IMG/VR virus record: IMGVR_UViG_3300030450_001373
Coordinates: 1-34,996 of that record
DNA: 34,996 bases
DNA from: a virus
Direction: 5' to 3' (one strand)
Below, in pieces: positions 1-7,064 of the stretch. Position 1 is the first letter of the stretch. Each line of letters opens with the position of its first letter. The notes below the pieces were generated by a model. The model was not told the origin of the DNA. It saw nothing but the letters and a program-made list of their open reading frames with translations, and ran no database searches. The translations under genes were made by a program, and so were the position numbers.

Positions 1-464
1 TGAAAGGAAGATTAGATCAAGTTTTACCAGATATGAGTAAAACAATGAAAGACAATTTAAACAGGGCATTAAGAAAATCAATAGATGAGGCTAATTCTTT
101 AGGTTTAACAGGAAGAAAAGCAGAAAGATATATTGCTGATGGTATTTCTAAAAGTTTAGGGAAAAAGAATCTGGGGAGAGCTATGAATATAGCTAGAACA
201 GAGGGATCAGCTTTAGCTAATTGGGGAATGAATGAAAGTGCAAAACAAACAGGATTGATCTTAGAAAAAGAATGGATTACCAGAAGAGATGGATTAGTAA
301 GAGAGGCTCATTTGTTTATGGAGGGAGTAAGAGTTGGGCAGAATGAAGATTTTAATGTGAGAGGTTACCTAATGAATTATCCCGCAGATAGTAGCAAAGG
401 AGCGCCAGCTGGACTAATATGTAATTGTAGATGCGCTATGGTAATGCATGAAAAGAGGATATGA
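1..464 (+). CDS. Head morphogenesis protein, MuF / SPP1 gp7 family (5' end missing)
   Basis: The frame is open from base 3 and reads K-G-R-L-D-Q into the visible part, so the gene starts before the window; the full-length version is the gene at 33940-34944. MuF proteins are minor capsid proteins that sit with the portal and act in head assembly or DNA ejection. The conserved block A-R-T-E-G, the E-K-E-W-I-T-R-R-D-G stretch, R-E-A-H, the Y-P-A-D-S-S-K-G-A-P-A block and the Cys-rich end I-C-N-C-R-C are all present. Compared with the other copy about a dozen residues differ, clustered around the R-K-A-E-R-Y-I-A-D segment and the E-A-H-L-F-M-E-G segment. The end overlaps the next start by 4 bases. 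Confidence 0.9.
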   Translation, partial: KGRLDQVLPDMSKTMKDNLNRALRKSIDEANSLGLTGRKAERYIADGISKSLGKKNLGRAMNIARTEGSALANWGMNESAKQTGLILEKEWITRRDGLVREAHLFMEGVRVGQNEDFNVRGYLMNYPADSSKGAPAGLICNCRCAMVMHEKRI

Positions 465-516
465 AATTGAATAGAGATTACAAAGAAGTAAAATTTTTAA
501 CAACTGATGAATCAGA
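1..516. repeat. Left copy of the imperfect terminal direct repeat
   Basis: Bases 1-516 correspond to 34481-34996 at a constant offset of 34480. I count about 42 substitutions and no indel, most of them between 51 and 436; the last 80 positions are identical. The repeat covers the 3' part of the MuF gene and the first codons of the protease gene. This shows that the genome closes on itself, with the two ends sampled from different variants. Confidence 0.95.
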
Positions 517-1249
517 AGGCAAAGTTGAGGCTGTGTTTTCTGTATTTAATGAAATAGATTCTGATGGAGATGTTGTTCTTCCTAAATCAATAAAATCTGG
601 ATATGGAGATAGAGGTGTGGCTATGGTATGGGCTCACGATTGGAAAGATGTTATTGGTAGAGGAGAAATAGTACAAGATGATCATAGAGCAGTTTTTAAA
701 GGTCAATTCATTATGGATACTGAAAGAGGTAGAGATGCTTTTAAAACAGTTCAAGCTATGGGAGATCTACAACAATGGTCATTCGGCTATGAAGTTTTAG
801 ATAGTGAGATCGGATTACATCAAAAAGATAATCAAGAAGTAGAAGTTAGATTCCTTAAAGATGTTAAAGTCTGGGAAGTTAGCCCTGTTTTAGTTGGTGC
901 TAATCAAAATACTGAAACAGTAATGGTCAAGAATGAAGAGAGATCAGAAGAGAAAAAAGGTTTAAGGTTTAATGAAGAAGTAGATGAGTTGCTTACCAGC
1001 TTAACTTCTGTGTTAAAACGCGCTAAGGAGCTTACTGCCTTACGCATAAAGAAAGAAAAGACATTGTCGGAAAATTCAACTTCAATAATTGAAGATCTGC
1101 AAGATTCTGTTCAAGAGGTATTCCAAGATTTAGGAACTCTCTTAGATGTAGCAGGAGCAAATGTGGAAGAAGATGAGAAGTTAGATGATACGACTTTGTT
1201 GTTAGAAACGGAACAAGTGTTGTTAGATACACTTGATCCAGAATTGTAG
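461..1249 (+). CDS. HK97-type prohead protease (peptidase U35)
   Basis: 262 residues. The N-terminal 150 residues look like the herpesvirus-type serine protease fold used by HK97-like phages to cut the capsid delta domain and mature the prohead. His59 in V-W-A-H-D-W and Ser107 in Q-W-S-F-G-Y-E-V are the expected catalytic pair, and V-S-P-V-L-V-G-A-N near 136-145 matches the family's usual W-E-V-S-x-V-xx-G-A-N block. Residues about 155-262 are charged and helical; this may be a scaffold-like tail, as the gene encodes no separate scaffold. It lies directly before the capsid gene, the classical order. The start ATG overlaps the MuF stop as ATGA. Confidence 0.92.
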   Translation: MKLNRDYKEVKFLTTDESEGKVEAVFSVFNEIDSDGDVVLPKSIKSGYGDRGVAMVWAHDWKDVIGRGEIVQDDHRAVFKGQFIMDTERGRDAFKTVQAMGDLQQWSFGYEVLDSEIGLHQKDNQEVEVRFLKDVKVWEVSPVLVGANQNTETVMVKNEERSEEKKGLRFNEEVDELLTSLTSVLKRAKELTALRIKKEKTLSENSTSIIEDLQDSVQEVFQDLGTLLDVAGANVEEDEKLDDTTLLLETEQVLLDTLDPEL

Positions 1250-1254
1250 GAAAA

Positions 1255-2502
1255 ATGAGTAAAATAGTAGAACTCAAAAAGGAACTACAAGAGCTTAGAG
1301 AAAATACTCTTAACGAATTCAAAGATGTTGATACAACAGATTTTGATAGTGAAAAGAAAGAAGAGTGGGCTAAGAGAAACGAAAGAATGTCCGAATTAGT
1401 AGATCAAATAAAAGATGCTACTAAAATTGAGACAGAAAAATCTAAGATGGAAGAGGCAGTTGAGTCTGGAAAGATCGTAGAGCCAAAGGCAATACATTCT
1501 GAAAAAGCTGAAACACCTAAAACACTTGGACAATCATTTCTGGAATCTGATGCTTATAAGTCTTTCATGGACACAGGAATTAAGAATGTTAAATCAGAGC
1601 TTAAGTGGGATCCTAGAGTAGAAACTAAAACTACTGTTACAGAATCAACTTGGCCACCGGGCGTTGTAAGAGCACCTAGAATCCAAGAATCTGCACAATT
1701 AGATCCTTATGTAATTCCTGCTTTAATTGATACAATCACAACTGATCAATATCAATATAAGTACCTAGAGGAAACTACATATACTAATAATGCAGCCCCA
1801 ACAGCAGAGGGATCAGCTCTCGGAGAAAATGCTTTAGCATTTACTGAGAGAACAGAAGAGATCAGAAAGATTGGAGCCTTTATTCCAATGACTGAAGAAC
1901 TTCTTGCTGATGTTTCAGCCGCACAGGGATATATTGACAGTAGATTACGATTTATGGTTAGACAAACAATATCTGATCAAATAATCGGAGGATCTGGAAG
2001 TGGTGTAAACCTAACTGGTATTCTTAATAAAACAGGAATCAACGCATTTAACTATTCTTCTTTTAGTGGAAACTTAAAGAGAATCGGTCAAATATTTGAG
2101 GCAATCACTGAAATTCAGAAAGATGCTTTCATGAATCCTGATGCAATCGTAATGCACCCATCTGATTGGTATCAAGTAGTTACCGAAGTAAATGCAGTTA
2201 CAACAAGTGGAGCTTTAAATCCATTATTTGTTGGAGCTGGATCATTCGGAGATGCTGTACAACCAAGATTATGGGGAGTTCCAGTTGTTAGTTCAACAGA
2301 AACTTCAGCAGGAGATTGCTTAGTTGGTGTTTTTGGCGGAGGTCAAGCTATCCATATTGTTGCAAGACAAGGAATGGAAGTAGCTATGTCTGATAGCCAT
2401 GATGAAAACTTTGTAAAAGATATTATTGTAATGAAGGCTACTGTAAGAATGGGCTTGCCTATTTATAGAGCAGCAGCTTTTGCTAAAATTACAAACTTCT
2501 AA
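1255..2502 (+). CDS. Major capsid protein, HK97 fold
   Basis: 415 residues, the usual length for a capsid precursor with a delta domain. Residues 1-80 are a charged coiled coil (delta domain) expected to be removed by the upstream protease. From about residue 100 onward the protein has the HK97-fold pattern: P-x-I-x-E-S-A-Q, a segment on the E-loop and spine helix including I-P-M-T-E-E-L-L-A-D, a Q-I-I-G-G-S-G-S-G block, the W-Y-Q-V-V-T-E-V-N segment and L-W-G-V-P-V-V-S-S. It is 5 bases after the protease gene, with a weak AGGA ribosome site. Most abundant virion protein by inference. GATC is frequent here, as in most of the genome. Confidence 0.95.
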   Translation: MSKIVELKKELQELRENTLNEFKDVDTTDFDSEKKEEWAKRNERMSELVDQIKDATKIETEKSKMEEAVESGKIVEPKAIHSEKAETPKTLGQSFLESDAYKSFMDTGIKNVKSELKWDPRVETKTTVTESTWPPGVVRAPRIQESAQLDPYVIPALIDTITTDQYQYKYLEETTYTNNAAPTAEGSALGENALAFTERTEEIRKIGAFIPMTEELLADVSAAQGYIDSRLRFMVRQTISDQIIGGSGSGVNLTGILNKTGINAFNYSSFSGNLKRIGQIFEAITEIQKDAFMNPDAIVMHPSDWYQVVTEVNAVTTSGALNPLFVGAGSFGDAVQPRLWGVPVVSSTETSAGDCLVGVFGGGQAIHIVARQGMEVAMSDSHDENFVKDIIVMKATVRMGLPIYRAAAFAKITNF

Positions 2503-2537
2503 GGGCGAAAGTAACTTAGAAATAATAATGACTTTAA

Positions 2538-2572
2538 TAACTCGCTCTAGTTTTAATGGCCAGAGCGAGTTA
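2538..2572 (+). other. 11-bp hairpin after the capsid gene
   Basis: A perfect inverted repeat, TAACTCGCTCT at 2538-2548 and AGAGCGAGTTA at 2562-2572, with a 13-nt loop. There is no T-run after it, so it is probably an mRNA-stabilising or processing hairpin, or a weak attenuator that lowers transcription after the highly expressed capsid gene, rather than a full terminator. It is the most GC-rich element nearby. Confidence 0.75.
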
Positions 2573-2590
2573 AGGTCAGAGGAGAAAAAG

Positions 2591-2785
2591 ATGTTATTAA
2601 AAAAATATGTATGGCAAGATGAAGAAGGCAAAGTAGCTGAAACATCTGATAACCAAATGCCTAAATCTTGGAGAAAAGGAAAGTTAGTTGGTGTAAAAGG
2701 CCATGAAGTTTCAGATCTACAAGTTAAGGAATGGGGATTAGGTAAAGCGAAAGCTAAAGCACCTGCTGAAAATAAAGGGAAGTAA
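2591..2785 (+). CDS. Small structural-region protein of unknown function
   Basis: 64 residues, starting M-L-L-K-K-Y-V-W-Q-D. The frame is open further upstream to 2480, but an AGAGGAG ribosome site lies just before ATG 2591 and the upstream part overlaps the capsid gene and the hairpin, so 2591 is preferred. The C-terminus is Lys/Ala-rich (K-A-K-A-K-A-P-A). Genes in this position between capsid and connector often encode small head or tail fibre-like accessory proteins; no domain is recognised. Expected to be translated with the late structural operon. Confidence 0.7.
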   Translation: MLLKKYVWQDEEGKVAETSDNQMPKSWRKGKLVGVKGHEVSDLQVKEWGLGKAKAKAPAENKGK

Positions 2786-2791
2786 AACCTT

Positions 2792-3412
2792 ATGGCCATT
2801 ACAAATGGCTACTGCACTTTAGCAGAGCTAAAAACCTATCTCGGTTTAAGTGGTAGTGGCCAAGATGATAATTTAGAAAATGCAGTAGAGTCTGCATCTA
2901 GGGAAATAGATTCAATATGTGATCGTTTTTTCTATCAAACAAGTTCCGATACTAAATATTTCACACCAGATAATAATTTATATTTAGAAGTTCCAGATAT
3001 ATCTTCGCCATCTGGATTAGCAGTTTTAATAGATACTAATGATGATGGATCACATGATAAGACTTTAACAGTAAATACTGATTTCTATTTAACACCTTTA
3101 GATGCTGGAAATGATGTTGATGGAGTTCAGTACCAACCAATAACTCATATAAGAATTTTAGATACAAGATCTTCTGAAAGATTTGATCCAACAATAGTTA
3201 AACAAGTGAAAGTAACTTGCCAATGGGGTTGGTCTGGTGTTCCATTCGCAATTAAACAAGCTACATTTCTTCAAGCTACTAGATTGTTTAAAAGAAAAGA
3301 TAGTCCATTTTCAACTTATGGAAATCCTGAAACAGGAACTGCTGAATTGTTTAATAGGTTTGATCCAGATGCTATGAAGTTGATCAAAGGATACGCAAAG
3401 AAAACTCTATAA
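2792..3412 (+). CDS. Head-tail connector protein, HK97 gp6-like / phage connector family
   Basis: 206 residues. The start A-I-T-N-G-Y-C-T-L-A-E-L-K-T-Y-L followed by A-S-R-E-I-D-S-I-C-D-R-F-F-Y is the typical N-terminal helical signature of gp6-like adaptor proteins, which form a ring under the portal. A beta-rich insertion occupies 55-150, and the helical C-terminus has A-I-K-Q-A-T-F-L-Q-A-T-R-L-F-K-R. It lies between the capsid gene and a gp10-like gene, as expected. The stop overlaps the next start by one base. Confidence 0.85.
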   Translation: MAITNGYCTLAELKTYLGLSGSGQDDNLENAVESASREIDSICDRFFYQTSSDTKYFTPDNNLYLEVPDISSPSGLAVLIDTNDDGSHDKTLTVNTDFYLTPLDAGNDVDGVQYQPITHIRILDTRSSERFDPTIVKQVKVTCQWGWSGVPFAIKQATFLQATRLFKRKDSPFSTYGNPETGTAELFNRFDPDAMKLIKGYAKKTL

Positions 3413-3960
3413 TGGCTAATACAGGATTTTCTGTAAAGGTTGAGGGTGCTAATAAATTAAAAAAAAGATTAGATTCTAAAAATCTTTTATATAAACCATT
3501 AAGACAATATTTTAATGCAACAGGTAAATCTGTTAAAGAGTATGCAAAAGAAAATACACCAACAGATACAGGAAAACTTAAATCACAAATAAAATACAAA
3601 AAGGTTGCTGATCGTGGAAGATTGCCCGGTGGTGTTAAAGTTTATGTTACAACTCCTTATGCATCTTATGTTCATGGATCAATGAATAAGAATTTTAAAT
3701 ATAAGGGATTAAGATACCCAGAAAATAAAGATTCCTTTAATAGAACAAAACCTCATTGGCCACCATTTAAGGCATTAACAGGTTGGGCTGATAGACATGG
3801 GATTCCTGTTTATCTGGTTGCCAAATCTATTTCAGAAAAAGGAACAGCAATAGTTCCATTTCTTAAAATGGGTTATGAACAAAGCAAGTCTGATCGGAAG
3901 ATCTTGTTGGATCTAGCCATGAAGAAAGTGGAAAATAATTGGAAAATGAGTAGAAGATAG
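3412..3960 (+). CDS. Head-tail joining / tail completion protein, HK97 gp10-like
   Basis: 182 residues. The segment E-N-T-P-T-D-T-G-K-L-K-S-Q-I followed by V-Y-V-T-T-P-Y-A-S-Y-V-H-G-S is the hallmark of the HK97 gp10 family, whose members join the neck to the tail. The C-terminal P-F-L-K-M-G-Y-E-Q-S block also fits. An insert at about 105-145 (H-W-P-P-F-K-A-L-T-G-W-A) is seen in marine and actinophage members. The gene is translationally coupled to the gene before it. The structural run is interrupted right after it by the 3997-4838 accessory cassette and resumes at 4863. Confidence 0.88.
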   Translation: MANTGFSVKVEGANKLKKRLDSKNLLYKPLRQYFNATGKSVKEYAKENTPTDTGKLKSQIKYKKVADRGRLPGGVKVYVTTPYASYVHGSMNKNFKYKGLRYPENKDSFNRTKPHWPPFKALTGWADRHGIPVYLVAKSISEKGTAIVPFLKMGYEQSKSDRKILLDLAMKKVENNWKMSRR

Positions 3961-3996
3961 CAATAATAGGTTATTTTTTAACATAATTTCAACTTT

Positions 3997-4032
3997 AATT
4001 CCTTTACCTAATTTAAATCACAGGTTTATAAT
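3997..4032 (+). promoter_or_regulatory. 36-nt repeated promoter, copy 1
   Basis: The 36-nt block has a TATAAT -10 at 4027-4032 and a TTTACC -35-like element 18 nt before it. It matches the blocks at 19256-19291 and 26108-26143 at almost every position, with an invariant core ATTTAAATCACAGG followed by TTTA. All three copies stand in front of an accessory cassette and are followed by a GAAAGG ribosome site. Shared use by one sigma factor or one phage regulator is inferred. Confidence 0.85.
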
Positions 4033-4065
4033 GTATATATAAGAAAGAAAAGAGAAAGGCAAAAA

Positions 4066-4293
4066 ATGAAATTCAAAGGAACTTTAGAAAGAAAGAACAA
4101 AGATGTTGAAGTTTTTGAGTTTGAAGAAATATCAAGAGCTAAAGCAACAGGAAAAATGAGATTATTGATAAGAGATAATCAAGAAGTTGGAGTTGTTGCT
4201 AGATTGTTTGAAATTCATAGATCAGATGCTGACTTTATCGCAAGATGGGATATAGATAGCAATCAGATTGTTTGTGAATCTTTTAAGATATAG
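4066..4293 (+). CDS. Accessory (moron-type) protein of unknown function
   Basis: 75 residues, rich in charged residues, with no signal peptide or membrane segment. It begins M-K-F-K-G-T-L-E-R and contains the strand-like stretches K-M-R-L-L-I-R-D and Q-E-V-G-V-V-A-R-L-F; a small beta-rich fold is likely. I do not recognise the family. It is the first gene of a two-gene cassette with its own promoter (3997-4032) and terminator (4815-4846), inserted between two neck genes. A GAAAGG ribosome site precedes the ATG. Its role is probably host takeover or defence-related rather than structural, by context only. Confidence 0.75.
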   Translation: MKFKGTLERKNKDVEVFEFEEISRAKATGKMRLLIRDNQEVGVVARLFEIHRSDADFIARWDIDSNQIVCESFKI

Positions 4294-4313
4294 TTAAAAA
4301 AAGAAAGGTAAAA

Positions 4314-4763
4314 ATGAGAAATACAAGAATGAATCAAAAAGGAGCAGAATATGATCTACAAGATCTTAAAGATGTTCTAGTAAATCAAGAAAGTCCAGAT
4401 CCATATTTGGTAGCTTTAACAAAAATGATTGCTAAATTTGATCTAAACACTGATAAATTCTACATGGAGAAAGGTTATGATAAAGACAAAACATTTTTTG
4501 TAACTTTTGCAGATAAGTGGGATCGTGTTTGGATAAAAGATACAGGTAGAGAAGTAGGAAGAGCTTTTTGTTTTGTTGATGCAAATACAGGATTAGTTTA
4601 TAAGCCAAATAATTGGAAATCTTGTGCTAAAGGAGAAAGAGCAGATATTTTCATTGAAGAATCTTATGAAAATGCTGATCCTCATGGTGGTTGGTTGTAT
4701 AGAACAGAAAGCTGGGGATCTAAAAGAACAGCTAATAAGTTCAGATCTGAAAAGATTTCTTAA
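4314..4763 (+). CDS. Accessory cassette protein with a W-K-x-C-A-K-G-E-R motif, function unknown
   Basis: 149 residues. The stretch R-A-F-C-F-V-D-A-N-T-G-L-V-Y-K-P followed by N-W-K-S-C-A-K-G-E-R-A resembles a motif (F-V-D-x-x-x-G-x-V-x-K-x-x-x-W-K-x-x-A-K-G) that I recall from small unknown proteins of phages and plasmids; no activity is known to me. The first 40 residues are charged and helical. Second gene of the cassette, with GAAAGG 7 nt before the ATG. Three consecutive hairpins follow it directly. Confidence 0.75.
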   Translation: MRNTRMNQKGAEYDLQDLKDVLVNQESPDPYLVALTKMIAKFDLNTDKFYMEKGYDKDKTFFVTFADKWDRVWIKDTGREVGRAFCFVDANTGLVYKPNNWKSCAKGERADIFIEESYENADPHGGWLYRTESWGSKRTANKFRSEKIS

Positions 4764-4808
4764 CTTAATTATGACTTTAAGTTAGGAGAGTTATGAAAAG
4801 ACCATAAC
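4762..4808 (+). other. Two short hairpins preceding the cassette terminator
   Basis: AACTTAA (4762-4768) pairs with TTAAGTT (4777-4783), and GTTATG (4790-4795) pairs with CATAAC (4803-4808). Both are perfect and lie between the cassette's last stop and the Rho-independent terminator, so the transcript would end in three consecutive stems. A 3'-end stabilising role is possible; the stems are AT-rich and weak. Confidence 0.5.
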
Positions 4809-4814
4809 AAAAAT

Positions 4815-4846
4815 AAAAAAGCCCTCCAATAAGGAGGGTTTTTTTT
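4815..4846 (+). terminator. Rho-independent terminator of accessory cassette 1
   Basis: CCCTCC (4822-4827) and GGAGGG (4833-4838) form a stem with a 5-nt loop, preceded by an A-run and followed by eight T. The A-run and T-run can extend the stem, so it could work in both directions. It separates the accessory cassette from the structural genes that resume at 4863. Confidence 0.92.
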
Positions 4847-4847
4847 A

Positions 4848-4856
4848 TGCTAATAT
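4848..4856 (+). promoter_or_regulatory. Extended -10 promoter for the neck and tail genes, leaderless start
   Basis: TGC-TAATAT at 4848-4856 is an extended -10 element directly after the terminator. Its hexamer ends exactly 6 nt before ATG 4863, so transcription would begin at or next to the start codon, and no Shine-Dalgarno sequence is present. The same arrangement is seen before 19859, 21109 and 30042. Confidence 0.7.
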
Positions 4857-4862
4857 AAAGTC

Positions 4863-5270
4863 ATGGCGAGCTTAACAAATATTAGAAATGGGATCGGAAC
4901 TAATTTAGAAAATATATCATCTCTTATGGTGTTCAAGTATGTTCCAGATTCAGTAGAGCCACCTACTGCTGTTGTTGGTGTTGTTGAATCGGTTGAATAT
5001 GATACATCAATGGCGAGAGGTGCTGATACATATACAATTCCAATCTTCTTATATGTTTCAAGAGTTGATGCTCAAGATAGTCAAGAAACTTTAGACAGCT
5101 ATCTTGCTAGTTCTGGAAGTTCATCAATCAAAGCTCAGATAGAAAGTGATCAAACATTAGGAGGATCAGCACAATCTTGCAGGGTTGTTGATGCAGACAA
5201 CTATGGTGTCTATACTGTAAATAACATAGATTATTTAGGCGTAGAATTTGGAGTTGAAGTAATAGCATGA
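4863..5270 (+). CDS. Neck / tail terminator-like protein
   Basis: 135 residues. The opening M-A-S-L-T-N-I-R-N-G-I-G-T-N-L followed by P-D-S-V-E-P-P-T-A-V-V-G resembles the tail terminator or tail completion proteins of actinophages, which cap the tail tube and join it to the head. The middle contains I-P-I-F-L-Y-V-S-R-V-D-A-Q-D-S-Q-E-T-L-D, a pattern also usual in that family. The position after gp6- and gp10-like genes and before the tube genes supports the call. The start has no ribosome site and follows a -10 box at 6 nt. Confidence 0.75.
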   Translation: MASLTNIRNGIGTNLENISSLMVFKYVPDSVEPPTAVVGVVESVEYDTSMARGADTYTIPIFLYVSRVDAQDSQETLDSYLASSGSSSIKAQIESDQTLGGSAQSCRVVDADNYGVYTVNNIDYLGVEFGVEVIA

Positions 5271-5503
5271 AGTATGAAGTACTAATTGGCTTTATGGTTA
5301 AAGATGATATTTTTGAAGTTGGAGATGTTCTTAATGAAGATCAGATTCCAAAAAAATCTAAGAAACTATTAATTGAGCAAGGTGTAATTGCTAAAGTGGT
5401 AGAGAATAAAAAAAGAGCCAGAAATGAAAAAGGTCATTTTATAGCAGATGATCCTAGTACAGAAGTAAATGAGGCTTATGAGAAAGAAGAGGAAGAAGAA
5501 TAA
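5267..5503 (+). CDS. Small virion-region protein with an A-D-D-P-S-T motif
   Basis: 78 residues. The C-terminal half, A-R-N-E-K-G-H-F-I-A-D-D-P-S-T-E-V-N-E-A-Y, matches a short conserved motif found in many phage proteins encoded between neck and tail-tube genes; its role is not known to me. The end is a run of Glu. The start overlaps the preceding stop (ATGA), and the TAATG at 5501 couples it to the micro-ORF that follows. Confidence 0.75.
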   Translation: MKYEVLIGFMVKDDIFEVGDVLNEDQIPKKSKKLLIEQGVIAKVVENKKRARNEKGHFIADDPSTEVNEAYEKEEEEE

Positions 5504-5544
5504 TGGGCGATTGTTGTGGCGAATGTAATTGCGGAGGTAAGTAA
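5503..5544 (+). CDS. 13-residue Cys-rich micropeptide
   Basis: ATG at 5503 opens a frame reading M-G-D-C-C-G-E-C-N-C-G-G-K and stops at 5542-5544. Four Cys in thirteen residues resembles a metal-binding loop. Both ends are fused to neighbours: its ATG uses the last base of the upstream stop, and its stop shares a base with the tail-tube ATG. GCGGAGG inside it serves as the ribosome site for the tail-tube gene, so it could alternatively be a translated spacer whose function is coupling. Expression is unproven. Confidence 0.55.
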   Translation: MGDCCGECNCGGK

Positions 5545-6260
5545 TGGCTTTTAAACATGGTAAGGATACCAAAGTTTATGTTAATTCAAGTAATTACAGT
5601 ACCTATTTTAATAATGTTGATGCGAATAGATCAGCCGACATAGCTGAATCATCTACATTTGGCAATACAAATAAAACTTATATAGCAGGAGAAAAAGATG
5701 GAACAGTAAGTCTTGCAGGATATTTTGATGCAACTGCTGATGGAGTGTTACAACCTTTAATGGGTGGATCTGATTTTGATCTAGCTATTGGAATAGATGG
5801 ATTAGATACAGGAGATAAAGCAACTTTTGCAAAAGGTAATATAACTAATTATGCAGTATCAAGTCCAGTCGGAGATATTGTTGCTACCTCTATTGATGTT
5901 CAGAGTGATGAGGGAATGTGGAATGGATCAGTATTAACTGCATCAGCTTTCACAACAACTGCGGCTCAAGGATCAGCACAAGACAATTCATCATCAACTT
6001 CAAATGGTTGTGGAGCTTTTTTAATTGTTACATCTGTAAGTGGAACAAGTCCAACAGGAGATGTAAAGATTCAACATAGTGCTGATAATGTAACTTATGT
6101 TGATTTAATAACTTTCACACAAGCAACAGGTGCGACTTCTGAAGTCAAATATGTTGATAGTGGAACAACGATAAATAGATACATTCGTGTCTATAATACT
6201 ATCGGAGGATCTTCTACACCGACAATAAATGCTATTGTAGGTTTTGGAAGAAATAATTAG
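5544..6260 (+). CDS. Major tail tube protein paralogue with C-terminal extension
   Basis: 238 residues. The first 125 residues (M-A-F-K-H-G-K-D-T-K-V-Y-V-N, then N-N-V-D, A-D-I-A-E-S-S-T-F-G, N-K-T-Y-I-A-G and I-T-N-Y-A-V-S-S-P-V-G-D) align clearly with the next gene. The added C-terminal half, beta-rich with D-V-K-I-Q-H-S-A-D-N-V-T-Y and a final G-F-G-R-N-N, looks like an Ig-like or carbohydrate-binding domain. Tail-tube proteins polymerise around the tape measure. Having an extended and a short version side by side suggests a decorated tube or two alternating subunits. Confidence 0.85.
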   Translation: MAFKHGKDTKVYVNSSNYSTYFNNVDANRSADIAESSTFGNTNKTYIAGEKDGTVSLAGYFDATADGVLQPLMGGSDFDLAIGIDGLDTGDKATFAKGNITNYAVSSPVGDIVATSIDVQSDEGMWNGSVLTASAFTTTAAQGSAQDNSSSTSNGCGAFLIVTSVSGTSPTGDVKIQHSADNVTYVDLITFTQATGATSEVKYVDSGTTINRYIRVYNTIGGSSTPTINAIVGFGRNN

Positions 6261-6269
6261 GAGGAAGAA

Positions 6270-6680
6270 ATGGCATTTGTACATGGAAAAGACAGTAAGT
6301 TTAAACTAGATAACGCTAGTGCATCTTTAACTGACATTTCAAGTTATGTGAATAATGTAGACTTCCCAGAAACAGCAGATGTTGCAGAAACAAGCGCACT
6401 TGGATCAAGCAATAAATCTTACATAGTTGGTCTTAAAGATGCAACTATTGGTTTATCTGGTCTATGGGATGCTACTGCTGATGCAATATTTGGTGCAGTA
6501 GTAGGACAAAGTGCAACTCTATCGTTTGAATATTCTCCAGAGGGATCAGCTTCTGGAAAGATCAAATACACAGGAGAGGCTATATTGACAAATTATTCAA
6601 TATCTTCTCCAGTCGGCGATGTTGTTGGCTATTCTGCTGATTTGCAAGTATCTGGTGCAGTTACTCGCGGTACACATTAA
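6270..6680 (+). CDS. Major tail tube protein, short form
   Basis: 136 residues, similar to the N-terminal domain of the preceding protein (M-A-F-V-H-G-K-D-S-K-F, N-N-V-D-F-P-E-T-A-D-V-A-E-T-S, N-Y-S-I-S-S-P-V-G-D-V-V). It lacks the C-terminal domain, so this is likely the basic tube subunit. The ribosome site GGAGG is 6 nt before the ATG. It is followed by the tail chaperone genes and the tape measure, the standard order. Confidence 0.88.
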   Translation: MAFVHGKDSKFKLDNASASLTDISSYVNNVDFPETADVAETSALGSSNKSYIVGLKDATIGLSGLWDATADAIFGAVVGQSATLSFEYSPEGSASGKIKYTGEAILTNYSISSPVGDVVGYSADLQVSGAVTRGTH

Positions 6681-6725
6681 ATAAATTAATAGACTACACT
6701 TATTAGATAAGAAAAAGGAGTGTTG

Positions 6726-7064
6726 TTGAAAAGATTAAACAAAGAAGAATTAAATAAATTACCCGATATACCTACTATGGAATTTGAGATTCCAGAGTGG
6801 AAAGTAAGTTTATTATTACAGGGGATCTCTAAAAAAATGCAGATTGATCTTGGTCGTATCGTAAATATAGAAGATTCAGATGCTTTTGAATACCAAAAAG
6901 AATTACTAAAGGCTTGTGTTAAAGAGCCAGAGTTAGATGATGATTTTATTGATAATCTATATGAGAAAGATAGCAAAGTAATTGATCGGATCTTTCTTGC
7001 AATTAATGAGTTGAATGGTATTGGAGGAACAGAGTCTGAAGAAGACTCTGAATTTCAAGAATAA
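6726..7064 (+). CDS. Tail assembly chaperone, gpG-like
   Basis: 112 residues from TTG 6726, chosen because AAAGGAG ends at 6720, which is 5 nt before it; an in-frame GTG at 6720 would overlap the ribosome site. The protein is acidic and helical and ends E-E-D-S-E-F-Q-E. Position between tube and tape measure, and overlap with a second frame, are characteristic of the G / G-T pair that loads tube subunits onto the tape measure. The next frame has no upstream stop-free space before 7015, so a fused product must arise within 7015-7064. Confidence 0.85.
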   Translation: MKRLNKEELNKLPDIPTMEFEIPEWKVSLLLQGISKKMQIDLGRIVNIEDSDAFEYQKELLKACVKEPELDDDFIDNLYEKDSKVIDRIFLAINELNGIGGTESEEDSEFQE

